DNA of 34,729 nt from a bacterium (GTDB taxonomy: Bacteria; Sumerlaeota; Sumerlaeia; SLMS01): the NCBI GenBank assembly GCA_016125005.1, contig WGMQ01000109.1:1-34729 (forward strand), in the 5' to 3' direction. Made by a program: the position numbers and the translations under genes. This document shows, in pieces, positions 1-8,880 of this stretch. Each line of letters begins with the position of its first letter. The stretch's first letter is position 1. The notes under the pieces are model-generated. The model searched no databases. It worked only from the letters and a program-made list of their open reading frames with translations, and was not told the DNA's origin.

Positions 1-1792
1 ACTCTGATTCTTCGGATGGAGCAAGCCGGGGGACGGGGCTGACCATGCCCACGGGCGGCGGAGTCGGTGTGGGTCCGCGCGTCGGGATCGCCTCGAGCTC
101 CAGCCTTGAGATCAACCGCGAGAGACTGCTCGCCGAGGTCGTCAAACGCAGCCCCGCACCCTCCAGGAATGCGGTGGCGTCGGCACAGCACGAGGCCAGC
201 AGGATACCATCGACCAGTTTCTGGAGCTTTGCCAGCCCCCAGCACTCCAACAGATGGTGGGCGGCCTCCTCGGAGTGAACCAGCAGGAGGTCGATCCCCC
301 ATGCCTTCAGATCTGCCTCGAGACGATCCACCTCGTCGTCCAGCACGACGCGCTCGTAGACCGGCACGCTCGTGACAACAGCTCCACGCACCCGCAGTTC
401 ACGCTGCAACTCGCGTTTGCCGTCCGTCGATTCGATGAACAGGGTTCGGCGTTCCAGCATCGACTTGGGGAGCTTCATCAGCAGAGCCCCCTCACCCTCG
501 CTTGCCACGTCGACCAATTGAACCTGCAGCCCGCTGGTCCGCAGACGTGTAGCCGTCGGAACCCCGAGGGCGATCAGTTGGCAGTGCTCCGGGATGATGC
601 GTACGTCGAGTCCTGCACCATGCAACCCTTCGAGGAATAGCTCCGCTGAGGAATCGTCGCCAAAAATGATATAGTGGGCACTCCGGAGGTCGTCGCCGAT
701 GCCCTCCAGCAAGTCTGCCAACGCCGTCTGGGGGAGTGTGCGGGCGAGGACAAAGTGGCGCGCCGTTCCGCCCACCGCCTCGACCGCCTTTGTTTCAGCT
801 TCCAGAATCTCGGGTGCATCGAGGAGCGCCACCTTCATCCCCAGCAGCCGACGCTGGCTCTGGAAGTCCAGCAGGTCGCGCAGGTTCACCGTATCGCCCA
901 CGATGACCATGGCATCCTCAGGTATGTGCTGGCGTGCGATCTCCTGCTTCAACGATCCAATGGTGGCGGCGATGGTGCGCTGGCGGGGACTTCCCGGATC
1001 AAGGATCAAGGCCAGCGGTTCGGACTTGGAACGACCGCATGATTCGAGACCGGGCACCAGCCGGTCCATGAACAGACCGACATTGAGGAACACAAGAACG
1101 TCTGCGGCGGCCCCGAGGTTCTTCCAGTCGACCTTGCCCGGACCGGCAATCGCGTCGGATGGTGGGGGAGGTTCGTCGGGGGGCAGGGGCACCAATCGCG
1201 GGACGCTTCCGATGCGTACCTCGCGTGTTGGTTGCGCCGAGGCGCCACGGCGAATTTTAACGCCGGGACGCCGGGACTCGGGAGAGAGCCCACCATTGGT
1301 TCGGATCTCGGGGGGACGTGAGAGTCCTTCCCGCGCCATCAGCCCCGGGGTATGGACGAAGAGAGCCGTGTTCGCGAGCGTCCCGTGAAGCAACGGGATC
1401 CCCGCGTAGATGCTGGCGACGGTACTGGTGGGGATGCCCGGCACCACCTCGAAACGAATCCCGTAATTGCGGCAAAGGAGCAACTCCGCATCTCCCTCGG
1501 CCGTGAACAGCGGATCTCCGGGAAATAGCCTGACAACGTTCTTTCCCTGGCTGCACGCGCGCCGCATGGCGTCGGCCACCTGCTCGGCAGAGGGCGGAAG
1601 GACGTCGCCCCGTCGTCCCGTAAAGAATCGCTCGGCGGTGCCGGGCAGCAGATCCGGCCACCCCTTCTCCACCTCGGGGCCAAGGACGACCATTCCGCAA
1701 TCACGGATCAGCGACAAGGCACGTTCAGGGACGAACCCCGTAACCGAGGGACCCAACCCAATGAAGTACACCTTGCCCGTTTGCACTGACAT
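1..1792 (-). CDS. cobA-hemD: Fused uroporphyrinogen-III C-methyltransferase / uroporphyrinogen-III synthase (partial, 3' end outside window)
   Basis: A reading frame stays open for 597 codons from the ATG at 1792 to the left edge without a stop, so the C-terminus lies outside the window. Residues about 5-310 look like SUMT/CobA: GKVYFIGLGP at the start, VVRLFPGDPLFTAEGD (87-101), FEVVPGIPTSTVASIYAGIP (114-133) and the Gln-Arg segment GSPRQR (267-272). Residues about 316-562 look like HemD: LIALGVPTATRLRTSGL (406-422) and TLFIESTDGKRELQRELRVR (450-469). The family role is to close hydroxymethylbilane to uroporphyrinogen III and methylate it to precorrin-2 on the way to siroheme or cobalamin. 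Odd points are a Pro-rich insertion (about 158-220) inside the methylase, loss of the usual early GPGDP loop (here GPSVTG), and a Pro-rich tail after about 570. No good Shine-Dalgarno precedes the start; lysA lies 95 bases upstream on the same strand. The family call is firm; activity of the methylase half is less sure. Confidence 0.8.
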   Translation of the reverse strand, partial: MSVQTGKVYFIGLGPSVTGFVPERALSLIRDCGMVVLGPEVEKGWPDLLPGTAERFFTGRRGDVLPPSAEQVADAMRRACSQGKNVVRLFPGDPLFTAEGDAELLLCRNYGIRFEVVPGIPTSTVASIYAGIPLLHGTLANTALFVHTPGLMAREGLSRPPEIRTNGGLSPESRRPGVKIRRGASAQPTREVRIGSVPRLVPLPPDEPPPPSDAIAGPGKVDWKNLGAAADVLVFLNVGLFMDRLVPGLESCGRSKSEPLALILDPGSPRQRTIAATIGSLKQEIARQHIPEDAMVIVGDTVNLRDLLDFQSQRRLLGMKVALLDAPEILEAETKAVEAVGGTARHFVLARTLPQTALADLLEGIGDDLRSAHYIIFGDDSSAELFLEGLHGAGLDVRIIPEHCQLIALGVPTATRLRTSGLQVQLVDVASEGEGALLMKLPKSMLERRTLFIESTDGKRELQRELRVRGAVVTSVPVYERVVLDDEVDRLEADLKAWGIDLLLVHSEEAAHHLLECWGLAKLQKLVDGILLASCCADATAFLEGAGLRLTTSASSLSRLISRLELEAIPTRGPTPTPPPVGMVSPVPRLAPSEESE

Positions 1793-1830
1793 TTTGTCAA
1801 TCCGCGTTGCTTGCTTTCACCATGCTTGCC

Positions 1831-1859
1831 ATGTGAGCAAACTGGTCGGCGGATGTCAA
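1831..1859 (-). promoter_or_regulatory. Candidate sigma70-type promoter for cobA-hemD
   Basis: On the minus strand a perfect TTGACA (1859-1854) is followed after 17 bases by TCACAT (1836-1831). This lies about 40 bases upstream of the ATG at 1792, in the lysA/cobA-hemD gap. The -35 box is good and the -10 box is poor, so this is a suggestion only. Confidence 0.3.
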
Positions 1860-1887
1860 CCAGCCACGAAACCCGCCGCTCCAATCG

Positions 1888-3174
1888 TCATAGTTCATGC
1901 TTCATCAGATCAGCGACGGTCTCGCGCTTGCGCGCCACCTGAGCCTTGCCATCCACGACAAGGATCTCCGCCGGGTTGGGGCGCGTGTTGTAATGGCTGG
2001 CCATCACGAAGCCATAGGCGCCGGCGTCCTTGATGGCGAGCAGGTCGCCCTGTGCCGGCACAAACGACTCGCGGTCCAAAGCCAGATAGTCGCCCGACTC
2101 ACAGACCGGACCTACAAAGTCCAGGACCGCGGTCTTGCCCTTGCGGGCCTTCAGAACGGGGACGATCTCGTGGTAGGCATCATAGAGCGTTGGGCGCATC
2201 AATTCGCTCATCGACGCGTCCAGAATCACAAAGCTCTTGGCCTCGCCCTGCTTAAAGTACTCGACCTTGGTCAGGAGGACACCAGCGGGGGCCGAGATCG
2301 AGCGACCCGGTTCGAGGATCAGCTTCACGCCAAGCTTCTTTAGTTCCGGCAGCAACGCATCCGCGAACGGTTTCAGGTCGAGGGGCTTCTGCTCCGCCTT
2401 GTAGGCGATACCGAACCCACCGCCAAAGTTCAGGGTCTTCAGCTTCGCCCCGGTACGGGCCATGACCTCGCGGGCAAAATCCGTCACCACCGAGACCACC
2501 TGCGGGTGGATCGACGAATCGAGGATCTGCGATCCAATGTGGCAGTGCAGGCCGATCAGCTCGAGTGAAGTCAGTTCGGTGCGGATCCGCTCGGCGAGAG
2601 CCATCGCCCGGTTCATGCTGATGCCGAACTTGTTCTCCTTCTTGCCGGTCGTGATCTTGACGTGGGTCTTGGCGTCGATGTTCGGGTTCACGCGGATGGC
2701 GACCGGTGCCTTCCGCTTCATCGTGGCCGCCACCTGATTCAGGCGCTCAGCCTCGGCTTCCGATTCGAGGTTGAACTCGAGAACCCCATGCTTGATGGCC
2801 GCCTGCATTTCATCGGCGCGCTTGCCAACACCAGCAAAAATGATGCGCTCGCCCTTGATGCCGACCTTCTTGACGCGCTCCAACTCGCCGCCGCTCACGA
2901 TGTCGAAGCCGCTGCCTTCCTGCTCCAGGAGGTGGAGCACGGAGAGGTTGCTGTTCGACTTCACACTGTAGGCAACAAGGCAGTCGGTCTTTGCGAAGGC
3001 CTTTGCCACACGGCGATAGTTCGCCTGGAGCAGTGCTCCCGAGTAGACGTAGAGCGGGCTCCCGTGCTTTTCGGCCAGCTCCGAGAGAGGGACGCCGTCG
3101 ACGCAAAGCTGGCCATTCACATAATGAAATCCGGGTTTCAAGAGAGGAACACTCCGTGATGGGGGCGGTGACAT
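1888..3174 (-). CDS. lysA: Diaminopimelate decarboxylase
   Basis: PLP-dependent fold-III decarboxylase that converts meso-diaminopimelate to lysine, the last step of the pathway. The sequence shows the PLP-lysine motif YSVKSN (K at about 72), GLHCHIGSQI, the glycine loop LNFGGGFG, LEPGRSI and the active-site cysteine in CESGDY (about 357). The frame is open further upstream into the terminator and pilQ, but homologous sequence begins only at about KPGFHYVNGQL, so I use the ATG at 3174 (428 residues, the usual family length). An in-frame ATG at 3186 is an alternative. Neither has a strong ribosome binding site. The gene lies 72 bases downstream of the pil-operon terminator and 95 bases upstream of cobA-hemD on the same strand, so it probably has its own promoter. 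Confidence 0.95.
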   Translation of the reverse strand: MSPPPSRSVPLLKPGFHYVNGQLCVDGVPLSELAEKHGSPLYVYSGALLQANYRRVAKAFAKTDCLVAYSVKSNSNLSVLHLLEQEGSGFDIVSGGELERVKKVGIKGERIIFAGVGKRADEMQAAIKHGVLEFNLESEAEAERLNQVAATMKRKAPVAIRVNPNIDAKTHVKITTGKKENKFGISMNRAMALAERIRTELTSLELIGLHCHIGSQILDSSIHPQVVSVVTDFAREVMARTGAKLKTLNFGGGFGIAYKAEQKPLDLKPFADALLPELKKLGVKLILEPGRSISAPAGVLLTKVEYFKQGEAKSFVILDASMSELMRPTLYDAYHEIVPVLKARKGKTAVLDFVGPVCESGDYLALDRESFVPAQGDLLAIKDAGAYGFVMASHYNTRPNPAEILVVDGKAQVARKRETVADLMKHEL

Positions 3175-3246
3175 TGCAGTGCGCATCTTTCGGCGCGGGC
3201 GAGGCCGGGACAAGAGGGAAACAGCCATGCACCGTGGAACGAAAGA

Positions 3247-3276
3247 CCCCCCCGCGCGAGGCGGGGGGGCTTTTTT
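3247..3276. terminator. Bidirectional intrinsic terminator at the end of the pil operon
   Basis: Perfect 9-bp stem CCCCCCCGC / GCGGGGGGG with a GCGAG loop (3247-3269), followed on the plus strand by six T (3271-3276). Read on the minus strand it follows the pilQ stop (3296) by about 26 bases and is trailed by TCTTTCGTT, so it can stop pilM-Q transcription and insulate lysA. The T run is better on the plus strand, where it would also block antisense transcription into pilQ. Confidence 0.85.
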
Positions 3277-3295
3277 CCGACGGGGATGGGAATGC

Positions 3296-5437
3296 TTACT
3301 TCTTCTTGTCCTTTGGGGCCAACTCGCCCGGACCCTTACGTGCTGCCACTTCATCGAAGTAGTAGTCAGGCAGATCGTAGTTGTAGTCGATCTTTTCGTA
3401 GAGCGCCTGCTGGTAGGTGGTCGGGGTCGGATCCTTGACGATGTGAGGCGTCACGAAGAGGTAGAGTTCGGTCTTGTTCTGACTGTTGCTCTGATTCTTG
3501 AAGAGCCAGCTGAGGACCGGAACGCGCAGCAGGTAAGGAACACCGTTTTCGGAGGCCGAGGAGTCGAACTGACGGAGGCCGCCGAAGGCGATGGTCTGCT
3601 CATCCTTGACGATGACCGACGCGGAGACCTTGCGGACGTCCGTCTGCGGAACGCCGCCGGGGCGGGCACCGGTGTCGATGGTCTGCTCGGGCTCAACGGT
3701 CATCTGGACGTAGCCGTTGTCCGTGATGCGGGGGAGCAGGTTGACCTTCGTGCCGACTTCCTCGAAGGACACGGTAGCCACCGAGCCCTGATCCGTGTTG
3801 ATGCCGGTCTGGTAAGGAATCTTGCGGGTGATTTCCACCGAGGCCTCGACGTTGTTCAGCGAAAGCACCGTCGGATTCGCCAAGGTAACGGCCTCGCCAC
3901 GCTGCTCTTCGGCGTTGACCTGGAAGTTCACGTCGAAGTCAGCACCGAGCACCCCGATGGTGCCAACCGTGCGCAGGCTTGCCGCGGAAGCGCCGGGAGC
4001 AAGGAGACCCAGTGCGCCCGAGGAGTTCGGGACCAGATCCTGTGCGATGGAGGTCGAGCCGGAGGAGGTTGAAGACGAGGAGGAAGAGGCCGACGAGGAG
4101 CGGGTCACACCAGAGAGGCTCGACGAAGCCGAGTCAGAGGTGGAACCAGAGGCGCTGTTGCTGCCGGAGATAGTGCTCGTGCCGATGCCGCCCGTATCCG
4201 GATCCACAGTCGTGCGCGGATTGTAGGCCTGATCCTGGAACGAGGTACGGGTGCCGATGGAGCGGCTGGCGCTCTCGGAGAGGTTCACGAGGCGGAGCTC
4301 GATGAGGACCTGCTTCTCGGGGCGATCCAGACGGGACACCAGTTCGCGGATCATGCGGACATTCTCGGGGACGTCGCGGATGATCAGCATGTTGCTGGAG
4401 GTGGCGGCCTCCATGCGACCCGTGTCACTGCCACCCGAGTTCGAGCTGTCGGCGCTCGAATCGATGAAGGGACGCAGGGCCGTGCGAACTTCGGTCACGT
4501 CAACCCAGTTCAGGATGATGGTCTCCGTGGCCATTTCGCGGTCGGAGGTCTTCACCAGTCGGCGCGGGACCACGTTCACGATGGCGCCCGGCTCGATCGT
4601 ATAGCCGAGGTCATTCATCTTGAGGATCGCGTCGAGCATCTGGCGCAGCGTCACGTTGCGAAGGCGGAGAGTCACCTTCTTGGTCTTCACGTCCTCGGGC
4701 TTGATGAGGATGTTCAGTTCAGCGCGCTCAGCAATCAGGCGCAGGACGTTTTCCAGTTCAGTTCCCTGGAAGTCCACGCGTGCGACCATTTCGCTCAGCT
4801 TGTTGTCGATCTGGATCTGGCCGAGATCGGTGGCTGAGGGAGGAGCGCCCGCGGCGGAGGGCGGGACGTAGTAGTTCGACAGGGCATCGTTGGCCGGGGC
4901 CTGACCCGCGCCAGCGGCGGGGGCCTGAGCAGAACCAGCACCGCGCGCCAGCATCTCGGCGACCAGTTCGTCGGTCAGTTCGAGACCCGGCTCGGCTGCG
5001 GTGGCCTGCTCGGTTTCCGCCTGAATCGAGGCGGGAACGCTCAGGATGACCTTGAGCGAGTCGCCGGTCGATTCGGTGCGAACCTCCGTCCACTCGGTCA
5101 AGTCAGCGGTAAGCTGAACCGCCTTCTCGCCAGAGGAGAGAGTAACCGGGTTGACGCGGACACGGCTGAACATCTTCGACGCGCCGGGAGAAAGGGTGCG
5201 CTTTTGGGCGGCCTCGCTCAAGGTGGCGCCGGAAATGACGGCGATGAACTGACGCGATTCGGAGAAGCTACTCACCTCGACGGCGCCTTCTTCGTTCCAC
5301 TGAAGGCTGAGGGTCTCCTCGTTCCCGCTGGTCTGCACGGACCAGTCGGAAATTTTGGGGGCGGCGAATGCGCTCCCGGCCATCAGGGATGCCAGGAGGG
5401 CAAGGCTCGCAAATTTCTTGGAGGAAGCCGAACGCAT
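3296..5437 (-). CDS. pilQ: Type IV pilus secretin PilQ
   Basis: Outer-membrane ring through which the pilus fibre passes. A Sec signal peptide (about 1-26, cleavage after AFA) is followed by an AMIN-like beta domain (about 30-135), an Ala/Pro linker, the STN/N0 domain (about 217-293, with VTLRLRNVTLRQMLDAIL), an N1 domain (about 303-372) and the secretin barrel (about 375-668). The barrel shows VTLANPTVLSLNNVEA, KIPYQTGI, the signature GVPYLLRVPVLSWLF and the terminal ELYLFVTPHIV. A Ser/Thr-rich stretch of roughly 45 residues (about 421-465) interrupts the region before the barrel core. The tail is Tyr/Asp-rich and ends in KDKKK. It is the last gene of pilM-N-O-P-Q and is followed by a strong terminator. 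An AAGGAG lies about 13 bases before the ATG, somewhat far. At 713 residues it is typical for a PilQ. Confidence 0.95.
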   Translation of the reverse strand: MRSASSKKFASLALLASLMAGSAFAAPKISDWSVQTSGNEETLSLQWNEEGAVEVSSFSESRQFIAVISGATLSEAAQKRTLSPGASKMFSRVRVNPVTLSSGEKAVQLTADLTEWTEVRTESTGDSLKVILSVPASIQAETEQATAAEPGLELTDELVAEMLARGAGSAQAPAAGAGQAPANDALSNYYVPPSAAGAPPSATDLGQIQIDNKLSEMVARVDFQGTELENVLRLIAERAELNILIKPEDVKTKKVTLRLRNVTLRQMLDAILKMNDLGYTIEPGAIVNVVPRRLVKTSDREMATETIILNWVDVTEVRTALRPFIDSSADSSNSGGSDTGRMEAATSSNMLIIRDVPENVRMIRELVSRLDRPEKQVLIELRLVNLSESASRSIGTRTSFQDQAYNPRTTVDPDTGGIGTSTISGSNSASGSTSDSASSSLSGVTRSSSASSSSSSTSSGSTSIAQDLVPNSSGALGLLAPGASAASLRTVGTIGVLGADFDVNFQVNAEEQRGEAVTLANPTVLSLNNVEASVEITRKIPYQTGINTDQGSVATVSFEEVGTKVNLLPRITDNGYVQMTVEPEQTIDTGARPGGVPQTDVRKVSASVIVKDEQTIAFGGLRQFDSSASENGVPYLLRVPVLSWLFKNQSNSQNKTELYLFVTPHIVKDPTPTTYQQALYEKIDYNYDLPDYYFDEVAARKGPGELAPKDKKK

Positions 5438-5486
5438 GGAGTGAAAGGGCTCCTTAAGGTAGGTATCAGTGTCGCAACGTCAAAGG

Positions 5487-6362
5487 TTAGAAGGTTCCAA
5501 GTACTTCGAGCTGAAAATCACGGTCCTGATAGGAGTACGTGACTTCGGACGCATCGATCGACTTCACGGTGACCCCCGCGAAAGCGGGCACGGCGTCACC
5601 CACACGGAGGAATTCATTCTGCACGACCACAACGCGACCGCCACCTTCTTCGATCAGGATCCCGTTGGTGTTTTCCTTAATCCACTGAGGAAGGACAATT
5701 GCCGGCGCCTCGGGGGGGGCTTCGATTGCGTTCCGAGTCAGGTTGGCCGTGTCGACCTTGGGCCGACTGGCTTCCTCCCGCGCCGTCTGCACTTCCTGGA
5801 TGCGAAGAGGCGCCTCCTGCCCCTGCTTCGTGTTGGGATGCTTCTCCCGGATTTCCACCCAGAGCTTCTCAGACTTGTCGAAGTCCTTGGCGGCAAGCGC
5901 CACGGCCGCCTCGGCTGCCTTTTCCTCGGCCACGATGGCTTCGCGCACCCACGGAATGATCATGGGGTCGACGCCTTCGGGGAAGTAAATGAAGCGCGGA
6001 CGGTCACTGAAGATCTTGTTCAACTCTTCCTGCGTGAAGGCCGCCTTGGGCTTGGTCGGGTCTTCTTCCGACTCGCGGAGGCGGGCACGGCTGGGAAGGT
6101 CGATGGTTGATTCAATCTCGTTGATGGTAACGAGGGATGTGGAAAGCAGAATGGCGTTGGCCGAAGGCTCGGTCCCCAGCGTCATCACGCTCGTGTCTAC
6201 CGACGGGGCGGGCGTCGGGGTGACTTCGGCAGAACTGTCGGAGCTGTCGCTCATCGAGTCGCTGCTGGTCGAATCCTGAGCCGACACAGTCGCCGCGAGG
6301 GCGAAGGTCGAGAACCCGGCCAAACCGAGAAGCATTTTTCGCCAGACGATGGACGTCTTCAT
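5487..6362 (-). CDS. PilP-position protein of the type IV pilus operon, with extra helical region
   Basis: The gene lies between pilO and pilQ, where pilP is normally found, 15 bases after the pilO stop, with a good GGAGGAG ribosome binding site. Its last 40 residues (VVVQNEFLRVGDAVPAFAGV and following) have the look of the PilP/GspC homology region: Val-Gly-Asp, then a turn, then a V-x-S-I-D strand. PilP normally bridges PilN/O in the inner membrane to the PilQ periplasmic domains. Unlike classical PilP, the N-terminus is a Sec signal without a lipobox cysteine (about 1-28). It is followed by a Ser/Asp-rich linker (30-60) and an Ala/Glu-rich helical segment (about 135-195) resembling one TPR pair. 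At 291 residues it is well above the usual PilP length. Function is assigned from position plus the weak C-terminal similarity. Confidence 0.65.
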   Translation of the reverse strand: MKTSIVWRKMLLGLAGFSTFALAATVSAQDSTSSDSMSDSSDSSAEVTPTPAPSVDTSVMTLGTEPSANAILLSTSLVTINEIESTIDLPSRARLRESEEDPTKPKAAFTQEELNKIFSDRPRFIYFPEGVDPMIIPWVREAIVAEEKAAEAAVALAAKDFDKSEKLWVEIREKHPNTKQGQEAPLRIQEVQTAREEASRPKVDTANLTRNAIEAPPEAPAIVLPQWIKENTNGILIEEGGGRVVVVQNEFLRVGDAVPAFAGVTVKSIDASEVTYSYQDRDFQLEVLGTF

Positions 6363-6377
6363 GGTGAGTACTCCTCC

Positions 6378-6935
6378 TTACCGGCTGCGGAACGTGAAGG
6401 TCGACACACCAACTTCCATCGGGTGGATGGAGGGGCGACGATCATCGTTCGTGAGGCGGAAGCTGTTAACGTACATGAGGCGGTTCGGATTGCATTCGAT
6501 CAGGTTAACCAACTGGCCGAACTCGTGGTAACGGGCGCGACCGCGGATGACGAAGGGATACTCGAAGTATCGACCACGGCTCGTCTGGCGACCGGGTTCC
6601 AGGTAGGTAAACTGGACGTCCGTGCCTTCGAAGTAGCTGCGGAGCAGGCCGAACACTTCGATCGGATCCTGTTCACTTGGGAGCCGGGAGCTGACTCGCG
6701 TGAAGGTCTCGTTGACCTGCGTGCGAAGCTCCACGTTGTTGATCAGCTCGCGGAACTTCTTCAGGTCGGCCTCGTTCTTGATGCGGGCAGTCTTGACCTT
6801 TTCGGCCTCAGCCATTTGGGCGTTGGCCTCGGGGAGCACCATCATGAAGCCGAAGTAGAGAACGATCAGCAGGATCGCTCCACCCAGCACGCCGCCCACC
6901 AGAAGCGTTTGTTTGTTCTTGGGACTCAGCACCAT
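6378..6935 (-). CDS. pilO: Type IV pilus inner-membrane alignment protein PilO
   Basis: Bitopic inner-membrane protein with a short cytoplasmic N-terminus, one membrane segment (about 11-34), a coiled-coil stretch (about 36-75) and a periplasmic ferredoxin-like domain (about 85-185) with YFEYPFVIRGRARYHEFGQL. It forms a heterodimer with PilN and connects the cytoplasmic PilM/ATPase side to PilP and PilQ. At 185 residues the length is typical. It sits 37 bases after pilN and 15 before the pilP-like gene in a tight operon. The call rests on topology, size, the periplasmic pattern and operon position. Confidence 0.88.
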   Translation of the reverse strand: MVLSPKNKQTLLVGGVLGGAILLIVLYFGFMMVLPEANAQMAEAEKVKTARIKNEADLKKFRELINNVELRTQVNETFTRVSSRLPSEQDPIEVFGLLRSYFEGTDVQFTYLEPGRQTSRGRYFEYPFVIRGRARYHEFGQLVNLIECNPNRLMYVNSFRLTNDDRRPSIHPMEVGVSTFTFRSR

Positions 6936-6972
6936 TTCAAGTCCATCCTCGGGAGAGAATCTCGGTGGTCGG

Positions 6973-7722
6973 TCACTTGATCGTGACCGGTTTGGTGTTC
7001 AGCGTGACCGTGAAGTTACCCACGTCGCGCCCCTGAATTGTTGACTGGCTAAAGGGGGAAAGCTGAACCAGATCGACGAGCCCTTCCATGAAGGAGGACG
7101 GGGCTGTGTCGAAGGGGAGCTTGACCTTCTTCGCGCGCAGGTTGGTCACGAACTGCTCGTACTGCTCGAGGCGCTGCGTGGAACTGCCCTGCTCGACGTA
7201 TGAGATGCCCTTCATGACCAGCTGCTGGGTGATGACGGGGACCTTCTCAATGACCGGCTGGGGGCCGCGGCGCCTCCTGGCCCACTCATTATACGCTGCC
7301 GTGGACTCAGGGGTATCCACCTCGGTGATCTTCTGGGTCAGGTCGATCTGAGTCAGAAAGACGCCCTGGGGAGCGAGGAGGGGAAGCGCGTTGAGCTTGC
7401 GTGACCAGAGGACACGATCAGGGGGGTCGAGGCGTTCGGCCAGTTCGATCAGCTTGCGCATACCGTCGAGGTTGGCGCTGACTTCATCGTACTCGATCTT
7501 GGTTTCCTTGAGGTCTTTCTCAACCTTGGCAGCCAGAGCCTTCTCATTGTTGAGTACTTCCAAGGCGGCGTTGCGCTTCACGAGCACATAGGCGCCAACG
7601 CCCACATTGAGGAGGAGAATCAGGGCCAAAACGAGAGCGACCAAGGCGCCGCCGGAATCGCCGGAAGAGGCGCTTCCGCCGCGTCCAGCCATCTCTTGTG
7701 GGAGAAGGTTAATCTTGATCAT
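6973..7722 (-). CDS. pilN: Type IV pilus assembly protein PilN
   Basis: The N-terminal MIKINLLPQE carries the INLLP motif with which PilN docks in the groove of PilM. One membrane helix follows (about 26-48), then a coiled-coil segment (about 53-95) and a periplasmic ferredoxin-like domain ending with FTVTLNTKPVTIK. The length of 249 residues is slightly above the family norm; a basic insertion with ARRRRGPQP lies at about 145-155. It begins 6 bases after the pilM stop, which suggests translational coupling, and precedes pilO. Confidence 0.92.
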   Translation of the reverse strand: MIKINLLPQEMAGRGGSASSGDSGGALVALVLALILLLNVGVGAYVLVKRNAALEVLNNEKALAAKVEKDLKETKIEYDEVSANLDGMRKLIELAERLDPPDRVLWSRKLNALPLLAPQGVFLTQIDLTQKITEVDTPESTAAYNEWARRRRGPQPVIEKVPVITQQLVMKGISYVEQGSSTQRLEQYEQFVTNLRAKKVKLPFDTAPSSFMEGLVDLVQLSPFSQSTIQGRDVGNFTVTLNTKPVTIK

Positions 7723-7728
7723 CGGCGA

Positions 7729-8880
7729 TTAGTCCAGAACCTTTCTGAGGGCCAAGCCAATGCTGGCTCCCAACTGTGCCCGGTGGGCGTCGATGAGGGC
7801 GGAGTCCACATCCCGGCTGACCGAAATCGATCGGAGCGGGTCGAAGAGCTCGCAGGAGATATCGAGTTCGCCACCGAGGAACGGGGCGATGTTCTTGAGG
7901 CTTGAGCTGCCGCCGCCGATCACCACGCGCTGAACGGTGGTGCCGCCGGACTGGCCTTCGAAGAACTGGATCGAGCGACGAACTTCGCTGACCAGCTGGT
8001 TGATGACGTTCTGAATGGCCTTGGAGGCGGTGGACTCGGGCGAGTCGTCCCCCAGATCCGAGCCGGTGATGCGCTGAACCGTGCCGCGGATTGTGCTGAT
8101 GAGCTCGTTCTCGCCTGCCTCGGTGTCTTCCTCCCTTTCGGGGGGAGCGAGGCCGACTGTGCGCTTGAGGCGTTCGGCTTCCATCCATGGCACGCCGCAC
8201 TTTTGCATGATGGACTGGGTGACCTGATTTCCGGCCACCGAGATATCACGCGAGAAGCGGGAGGTGTTTCCAACGTAGATGTTGATGTTGGTCACGTCGG
8301 CGCCCATGTTGACGAGACAGATGCAGTCCTGTCGTGCGGGCTGGTAGTTGACTTCGAAACAATTGAGGAAGGCGAAGCCCTCGACATCGACCACGATGGG
8401 GGTGAGCTCGGCCGATCGGACAAGCTGCACGTGCTCAGCGACGAGGTCTTTGCGGGCGGAGACGAGAAGCACGTCGACCTTGCCTTCGACCGTGCTGTTG
8501 CCCAGGACCACCGAGTCGAGGTTCACCTCGTCGATGGAGAAGGGGATGTACTCCTCAGCTTCCCAACGGAGTGCATTCTTCAGGTCCGCTTCCGGCATGT
8601 TGGGCAGCTGGATGTAGCGGACGATGATGGATTCACCGGAGACGGCTGACACGCTGTGCTTGGCGGTAATCTTGCCGGACTGGAGAGCGCGACGAATGGC
8701 GGCGGTCTTCAGCTGGTAGATATCGGCGTTGCCTGCTGCACTACGGTCGCCGCCGGGGTACACATCGGCGATTCCAAACCGGACCAGTTCGAGCTTCGTT
8801 CCTGTTCTGCGAACCTCAACAGCTTTGACGCTGCTGGAGCCCACATCAAGACCGACGACTTTTTTTCCTCCACCGAACAT
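7729..8880 (-). CDS. pilM: Type IV pilus assembly protein PilM (actin-like ATPase)
   Basis: Cytoplasmic actin/FtsA-fold protein that binds ATP and the N-terminal peptide of PilN. It shows the phosphate-1 loop VVGLDVGSSSVKAVEV (8-23), the family segment MPEADLKNALRWEAEEYIPF, a second phosphate region VNMGADVTNINIYVGNTSRFSR and the adenosine-site glycines VVIGGGSSSLKNI. It is the first gene of the pil operon, with a 408-base leader upstream. The ribosome binding site before the ATG is weak. Residues about 250-285 form an acidic insertion (EREEDTEAGE) in the domain preceding the last lobe. Full length at 383 residues. Confidence 0.94.
   Translation of the reverse strand: MFGGGKKVVGLDVGSSSVKAVEVRRTGTKLELVRFGIADVYPGGDRSAAGNADIYQLKTAAIRRALQSGKITAKHSVSAVSGESIIVRYIQLPNMPEADLKNALRWEAEEYIPFSIDEVNLDSVVLGNSTVEGKVDVLLVSARKDLVAEHVQLVRSAELTPIVVDVEGFAFLNCFEVNYQPARQDCICLVNMGADVTNINIYVGNTSRFSRDISVAGNQVTQSIMQKCGVPWMEAERLKRTVGLAPPEREEDTEAGENELISTIRGTVQRITGSDLGDDSPESTASKAIQNVINQLVSEVRRSIQFFEGQSGGTTVQRVVIGGGSSSLKNIAPFLGGELDISCELFDPLRSISVSRDVDSALIDAHRAQLGASIGLALRKVLD

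Noticed and set aside
3175..3354. Longer N-terminus for LysA.
   Set aside because: It would read through the intrinsic terminator into pilQ and has no similarity to the family.
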